From DATFYP01 sp035626235 (lineage in GTDB: Archaea; Thermoproteota; Nitrososphaeria; Nitrososphaerales; Gagatemarchaeaceae): DNA of 18,009 nucleotides. Below are positions 15,242 to 18,009 of this stretch, piece by piece. The position numbers and the translations under genes were made by a program. Where the stretch lies: contig DASPOB010000064.1 in NCBI GenBank assembly GCA_035626235.1, forward strand, positions 1 to 18,009. Direction: 5' to 3'. Below the pieces are notes generated by a model. That model saw only the letters and a program-made list of their open reading frames with translations, made no database searches and was not told the DNA's origin. Numbering within the stretch: position 1 is the stretch's first letter; each line of letters opens with the position of its first letter.

Positions 15242-15451
15242 CTACGACTCTGCCTGCTTGGTGTAGAAGGGAATCACCTGGTCGATGACGTCAACGGAGG
15301 ATATCAGCATCCTCCTGCAGCAATACCTCTTGACCCCGAGGTCATCAAGGACCTTTGCCGGGTCCTCCCCTCCCTTCACTCTTGAGTTGAAGTTGGCGAA
15401 CTTGTCGCCAATGAGGCTACCGCAAGTGAAACATCTGATTGGCACCATCAT
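15242..15451 (-). CDS. rpoN: DNA-directed RNA polymerase subunit N (Rpo10)
   Basis: 69 residues from ATG. It has the zinc-bundle motif of RpoN/Rpb10: CFTCG (C7, C10) and the paired YCCRRM (C44, C45). The MMVPIRCFTCG start and LIGDKF, LGVKRYCCRRML segments match the family. The subunit helps hold the D-L platform and the large subunits of archaeal RNA polymerase. This is the polymerase subunit, not sigma-54, despite the shared symbol. A second ATG is adjacent at 15448, leaving a one-residue ambiguity. It follows S9 by eight bases. Confidence 0.97.
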   Translation of the reverse strand: MMVPIRCFTCGSLIGDKFANFNSRVKGGEDPAKVLDDLGVKRYCCRRMLISSVDVIDQVIPFYTKQAES

Positions 15452-15459
15452 TTCAAGAT

Positions 15460-15888
15460 CTACCTGTAGCTCTTCTGCCGCTTCCTCCGGGCTCCGGGAC
15501 CGCCGAATTTCTTGGGCTCAGCTTGTCTCGGGTCCCCTGAAAGCAGGTATTTATTGTATGCATTCATTCTCTCTCTCATCTCGTTGCCCCGGACCTGATC
15601 GACGTAGGCACGGGCGATCGCCATGGCGGCGGCGTCTGCCTGTCCCATGAAGCCTCCGCCTGAGACGCTTACATCGATGTCGTACTTCTCCCTAAGCTCG
15701 CCTACCACGGCCACTGGTCCCGTGAGGTGCAGCCGGGCTGGCTCGGGCTCCCAGAGCTCAAGGGGCGTTCCGTTGATCCTTATTCTTCCAGCGCCAGGGC
15801 CTATTGCCGCTGTCGCCCTCGCCGTCTTCCTCGCGCCCGAGTACAGCTTGGGGGCTTTCTTGACCGGGGCCTTCGAGGGGTTGACCAT
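15460..15888 (-). CDS. rps9: 30S ribosomal protein S9
   Basis: 142 residues from ATG 15888. This start was chosen over a longer frame because it makes a TGATG overlap with the L13 stop and gives the family N-terminus. Features: LYSGARKTARATAAIGPGAG, GRIRINGTPLE, VSGGGFMGQADAAAMAIARA and the basic tail GARRKRQKSYR. In the family this C-terminal tail reaches the P-site tRNA, and its terminal Arg is present. L13-S9 is the near-universal ribosomal pair, here translationally coupled. Confidence 0.97.
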   Translation of the reverse strand: MVNPSKAPVKKAPKLYSGARKTARATAAIGPGAGRIRINGTPLELWEPEPARLHLTGPVAVVGELREKYDIDVSVSGGGFMGQADAAAMAIARAYVDQVRGNEMRERMNAYNKYLLSGDPRQAEPKKFGGPGARRKRQKSYR

Positions 15889-16334
15889 CACTCTCCGCTC
15901 CATCCTAGGTTCTTCGACAGGTCCAGCATGGTGACGTAGACGGGAATCGGCCGAGTGGCCGCCGCGTCCTCGAACTGTGTCAGCTTCTCCCCCTTCACTT
16001 CGGCGGGGACGCCTATGTAGACCCGGAGCCTTTTCATCGCCAAGACTCCCTTGGACTTTTTCCTGGGGACCATCCCCCTGATCATTCTCCTGAGGATGTT
16101 GTCGGGCCTCCTGGGGTGAATCGGGCCATACAACGGGTTGACCCTGCTGCTGAGCTCGAGCCTCTCCGTCCACTGCGTCATCACGGAGTTCCGCGAACCA
16201 GAAATCAGAGCCTTCTCCGAATTCACGACTATCACCCTCTTGCCAGTGAGCAACAACTTGGCGACCCGCGAGGACAGCCTCCCTGCAATCTGGTTCGTGG
16301 CATCCACATACAGCGTGCGTTCTTCACTCGACAA
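15888..16334 (-). CDS. rpl13: 50S ribosomal protein L13
   Basis: 148 residues from TTG. The core is typical of archaeal/eukaryal L13: YVDATNQIAGRLSSRVAKLL, VIVVNSEKALISGSR, a PIHPRRPDNILRRMIRGMVP loop and VYIGVPAEVKG. It is a large-subunit assembly protein. The TTG start is favoured because it gives the normal N-terminal distance to VDA-N-x-x-GRL and lies just after a GGGGTG purine run at the end of L18e; the genes overlap by 11 bases. The stop overlaps the S9 start by one base. Confidence 0.96.
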   Translation of the reverse strand: MSSEERTLYVDATNQIAGRLSSRVAKLLLTGKRVIVVNSEKALISGSRNSVMTQWTERLELSSRVNPLYGPIHPRRPDNILRRMIRGMVPRKKSKGVLAMKRLRVYIGVPAEVKGEKLTQFEDAAATRPIPVYVTMLDLSKNLGWSGE

Positions 16335-16677
16335 GTTTCACACCCCTCCCGTCTGGGAACTTCTTCACGAACTGGTCAACTGTCAGGGCCGATCCTCCCG
16401 TAGCCGCAATCTTGTTCCTTGCCGAGGCAGAGAACGTGAAGGCGCCGACGGTCACTTTCTTGTCAATGATCCCCGAGCCGAGCACCTTTCCGGGAACGAA
16501 TATCGCCTCCCCCTCCTTCGCAATTCTGGATATCCTGCCGAGATTCACCTCTACCTTCGAGGAAGTAGGACCATTGAGGAGCTTCGAAGCGGCCGACCAC
16601 ACCCGGGCCTTCTCTTCTTTCCCTGCCCGCTCCAGAAGGACGACGGTCCGGCGAAGCAGTGGGTTCGAGGAGGTCAT
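16324..16677 (-). CDS. rpl18e: 50S ribosomal protein L18e
   Basis: 117 residues from ATG. Family features: SNPLLRRTVVLLERAGKEEK, WSAASKLLNGPTSSKVEVNL, VPGKVLGSGIIDKKVTVGAF and FSASARNKIAATGGSALTV. It resembles bacterial L15 in fold but is the archaeal/eukaryal L18e. The ATG makes a four-base ATGA overlap with rpoD, which precedes it in most archaea, so coupling is likely. The length is normal for archaea. Confidence 0.97.
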   Translation of the reverse strand: MTSSNPLLRRTVVLLERAGKEEKARVWSAASKLLNGPTSSKVEVNLGRISRIAKEGEAIFVPGKVLGSGIIDKKVTVGAFTFSASARNKIAATGGSALTVDQFVKKFPDGRGVKLVE

Positions 16678-17333
16678 TCAGCCCCTCCGGCGACCGAGAC
16701 CTGAATCTCCTTCAGCTTCTCTTCGAGCAGTCTGATAGCCTGCAGCACGATTTGCCGCGCCGGCAGGCCCCCTGCCGACTCGACCATCAGGTTGTAGGTG
16801 CCCTCGCCCTTCCCGTCAGTAAGGACAGCCACTGTGCACGGCTGCCACTTCGCGTGCTCCTTCCCTCTTCCGAGCCTCGCGTAGGCTTCGAGCTTTACGG
16901 ACTGCCCCGTCGCGAGCTTCACCACGGGAATCGTCTCGCTGACCGGGCGTATCTCCCTGTCCTCCGATACGAGGTCTCCGGAGTAGACGGTGCTGACCTT
17001 GTCCTTCCCCTTCGCGTCGAGGACGAACAGGACCCTGCACTTGTGGCAGCCGAGCGGGCTCCCGCAGTCGCACTTCTCCGGAAGGACGTACCTTTCCAGG
17101 TCCGTCCTGATTGGAACCAATCCAAGCCTGTGGGCGAGGATCTCGTCGTAGAGCACCGATGAGTTCTCCAGTATCACAACGTCGTCAATGGCCATCGAAG
17201 GGACCTCCGAGATGCAGAAGCGCCGGACGGCGTTGGCATAGCTCCTGTCGACCCCTTCGAGCTGCAGGGTAACTGAGTTTGGCGTCTCCTCCAGGACCTT
17301 AACCTTAGGCAGGGGGAACACCCACTGGGACAC
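16674..17333 (-). CDS. rpoD: DNA-directed RNA polymerase subunit D (Rpo3)
   Basis: 219 residues from GTG 17333. The dimerisation domain is clear: FPLPKVKVLEE, SYANAVRRFCISEVPSMAID and AHRLGLVPIRTD at the front, and the LLEEKLKEI helix at the end. Domain 2 holds a four-Cys site CDCGSPLGCHKC (C88, C90, C96, C99), as in zinc-binding Rpb3. The ferredoxin-like iron-sulfur insert that some archaeal D subunits carry after the KWQP segment is absent, since HAKWQP runs quickly into NLMVESAGGL. This is the alpha-like polymerase subunit, not a sigma factor. It begins the long minus-strand gene run; the start choice is discussed in the findings. Confidence 0.96.
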   Translation of the reverse strand: MSQWVFPLPKVKVLEETPNSVTLQLEGVDRSYANAVRRFCISEVPSMAIDDVVILENSSVLYDEILAHRLGLVPIRTDLERYVLPEKCDCGSPLGCHKCRVLFVLDAKGKDKVSTVYSGDLVSEDREIRPVSETIPVVKLATGQSVKLEAYARLGRGKEHAKWQPCTVAVLTDGKGEGTYNLMVESAGGLPARQIVLQAIRLLEEKLKEIQVSVAGGAE

Positions 17334-17386
17334 AAGCTTGCGACATCATGAAACGCCAGTTTTCGCGGCTCGGGCGAGAGTTGTGG

Positions 17387-17394
17387 TTAAAAAG
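17387..17394 (-). promoter_or_regulatory. TATA-like box for the rpoD gene run
   Basis: The minus strand reads ACCTTTTTAACC, with CTTTTTAA at these positions. The predicted start is near 17364, giving a leader of about 30 bases before the rpoD GTG at 17333. An ATGATG at 17349-17344 lies in that leader, out of frame with rpoD. Confidence 0.45.
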
Positions 17395-17469
17395 GTTTGG
17401 CCGTTTCAAGGGGCTCTCGGTGTCCAAGAACCCGCTCCTCTCATGAGTCCCCAATGACGCAGCATACGT

Positions 17470-17691
17470 TTAGCGGTCCGGAAGGGGTGCGACCATCCCC
17501 ATGAGGGCTCCTGAAGTGATGTATCCACCGAGAACGCCGGGAACGGCAGCCGGTGAAACCCCTCTCTTCGCCAGTACGAGTGTCGTTACCACGAGGATGT
17601 CGGAGACAGTTTTGATCAGGGCTCCGCTGAGCGTCCCAATCGTGAGCCCCCTCGGCCCTTCCCGAGGGTTGCGCTGGTCCCTCGGCTCCAG
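17470..17691 (-). CDS. Possible small two-helix membrane protein without ATG/GTG/TTG start
   Basis: From a TAG at 17700-17698 to the TAA at 17472-17470 the minus strand has an open frame of about 75 codons with G/C-rich third positions. From the CTG at 17691 it gives 73 residues: a charged N-terminus (EPRDQRNPREGPR) and two hydrophobic stretches, about LTIGTLSGALIK-TVSDILVVTTLVLA and AAVPGVLGGYITSGALMGMV, split by KRG. It ends in PLPDR. The charge and hydrophobicity pattern looks like a real membrane protein, but the only ATG or GTG codons lie inside the hydrophobic part. It is either a small gene with a CTG start or the end of a decayed gene. No family recognised. It lies upstream of rpoD on the same strand. 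Confidence 0.3.
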   Translation of the reverse strand: MEPRDQRNPREGPRGLTIGTLSGALIKTVSDILVVTTLVLAKRGVSPAAVPGVLGGYITSGALMGMVAPLPDR

Positions 17692-17899
17692 CTTTGCCTA
17701 CGCAGGTCGCAGTGGCCCGCGGGTTCACCAGGGCTTCGATGCCACACATAGCCCGAGGCGGTCAGACGCTCGCGGAGGGCGTTGGGGTTCAGGGAAACAA
17801 GTGGTCAGAGTTGCCCAGGCAGTCGGTCGCCAACCCGTCTGGGACAGGGGGTCAAATCAACCAAGGACGGGCCAGAACCGTTTCATAGGCGACCAAAAC
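17692..17899. other. Divergent intergenic region between rpoD and rps13
   Basis: Apart from the possible small ORF just downstream on the minus strand, this stretch carries no recognisable gene. The longer plus-strand frames (for example from 17501 or 17694) have no family features. I find no tRNA, no CRISPR repeat and no clear long inverted repeat. Its right end holds the rps13 promoter. Confidence 0.5.
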
Positions 17900-17905
17900 T
17901 TATAA
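17900..17905 (+). promoter_or_regulatory. TATA-like box for rps13
   Basis: AAAACTTATAACC carries TTATAA centred about 30 bases before the S13 ATG at 17933. This fits a message with at most a few untranslated bases. Confidence 0.55.
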
Positions 17906-17932
17906 CCTCAGGGGCTTGGGCTGGTCCGTCTA

Positions 17933-18009
17933 ATGTCGACGGCCACCGAATTCAGGCACCTGGTTAGAATCGCGGGGAAGGACCTCGAAGGGAGCAAGAA
18001 GCTCATCGC
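17933..18009 (+). CDS. rps13: 30S ribosomal protein S13, N-terminal fragment (gene runs off window)
   Basis: 25 complete codons are present, starting at ATG. The sequence MSTATEFRHLVRIAGKDLEG, followed by SKKLI, matches the archaeal S13 N-terminus (EFRH-VRIAG-DL-G). The window ends in the next codon. In many archaea S13, S4 and S11 come before rpoD on the same strand; here S13 faces away from rpoD across about 600 bases. S13 sits in the head of the small subunit and contacts the large subunit and P-site tRNA. The start is supported by the TATA-like box about 30 bases upstream. Confidence 0.9.
   Translation, partial: MSTATEFRHLVRIAGKDLEGSKKLI

Noticed and set aside
15460..16173. Long form of S9 extending into L13
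   Set aside because: The extra 95 residues are the out-of-frame reading of L13; ATG 15888 overlaps the L13 stop and matches the family N-terminus.
17692..17899. tRNA or other structured RNA in the rps13-rpoD spacer
   Set aside because: A GGTCAAATCAACC stretch loosely recalls a T-arm, but no acceptor stem or anticodon arm can be paired around it.

Overview
The window is an 18-kb piece of archaeal chromosome. The evidence is archaeal or eukaryal-type information genes (ribosomal proteins S6e, S28e, L7Ae, L24e, L18e; RNA polymerase subunits D and N; aIF5B), the archaeal mevalonate/isopentenyl-phosphate branch (mevalonate kinase plus isopentenyl phosphate kinase), TATA-like boxes about 26-30 bases before several start codons, and frequent TTG/GTG starts. 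The GC-rich sequence, the linked polymerase-ribosome-Memo-isoprenoid gene order and a Lrp/AsnC regulator fit a Nitrososphaeria/Thaumarchaeota-like lineage. That placement is inference from gene content; no database was searched.

Layout. Left edge (+): the C-terminal end of a TPR protein, about 500 bases with no convincing gene, then a Yip1-family membrane protein. Positions 1849-5113 (-): a nucleotidyltransferase-kinase fusion, an HExxH-containing protein, a Lrp/AsnC regulator and ribosomal S6e. Positions 5169-7588 (-): aIF5B, nucleoside diphosphate kinase and L24e, transcribed as L24e-ndk-infB with S6e behind its own TATA-like box. Positions 7712-9160 (-): a HAD-family protein, S28e and L7Ae. 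Positions 9230-17333 (-): an almost gapless run of eleven genes, rpoD-rpl18e-rpl13-rps9-rpoN-rps2-memo-mvk-ipk-prenyl synthase-gltX. Right edge: a 600-base divergent intergenic region with a possible small membrane-protein ORF, then the first codons of ribosomal protein S13 (+).

How the genes work together. The eleven-gene run ties RNA polymerase assembly, ribosomal proteins, Glu-tRNA charging and the kinases and prenyl synthase of archaeal lipid synthesis into one probable transcript, with many stop/start overlaps that suggest translational coupling. L7Ae-S28e and L24e-NDK-aIF5B form two further translation clusters, separated by the HAD gene. The least understood part is the nucleotidyltransferase-kinase fusion that overlaps or abuts the HEFAH gene.

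The most unusual signals are two genes (ipk and the nucleotidyltransferase-kinase) whose conserved N-termini lie upstream of any ATG/GTG/TTG and are reached only from in-frame CTG codons, one behind a strong Shine-Dalgarno match and one forming a CTGA stop/start overlap; a TIGH variant of the HIGH motif in GluRS; a HAD protein lacking its usual second aspartate; and a duplicated MSQ start region in front of rpoD.
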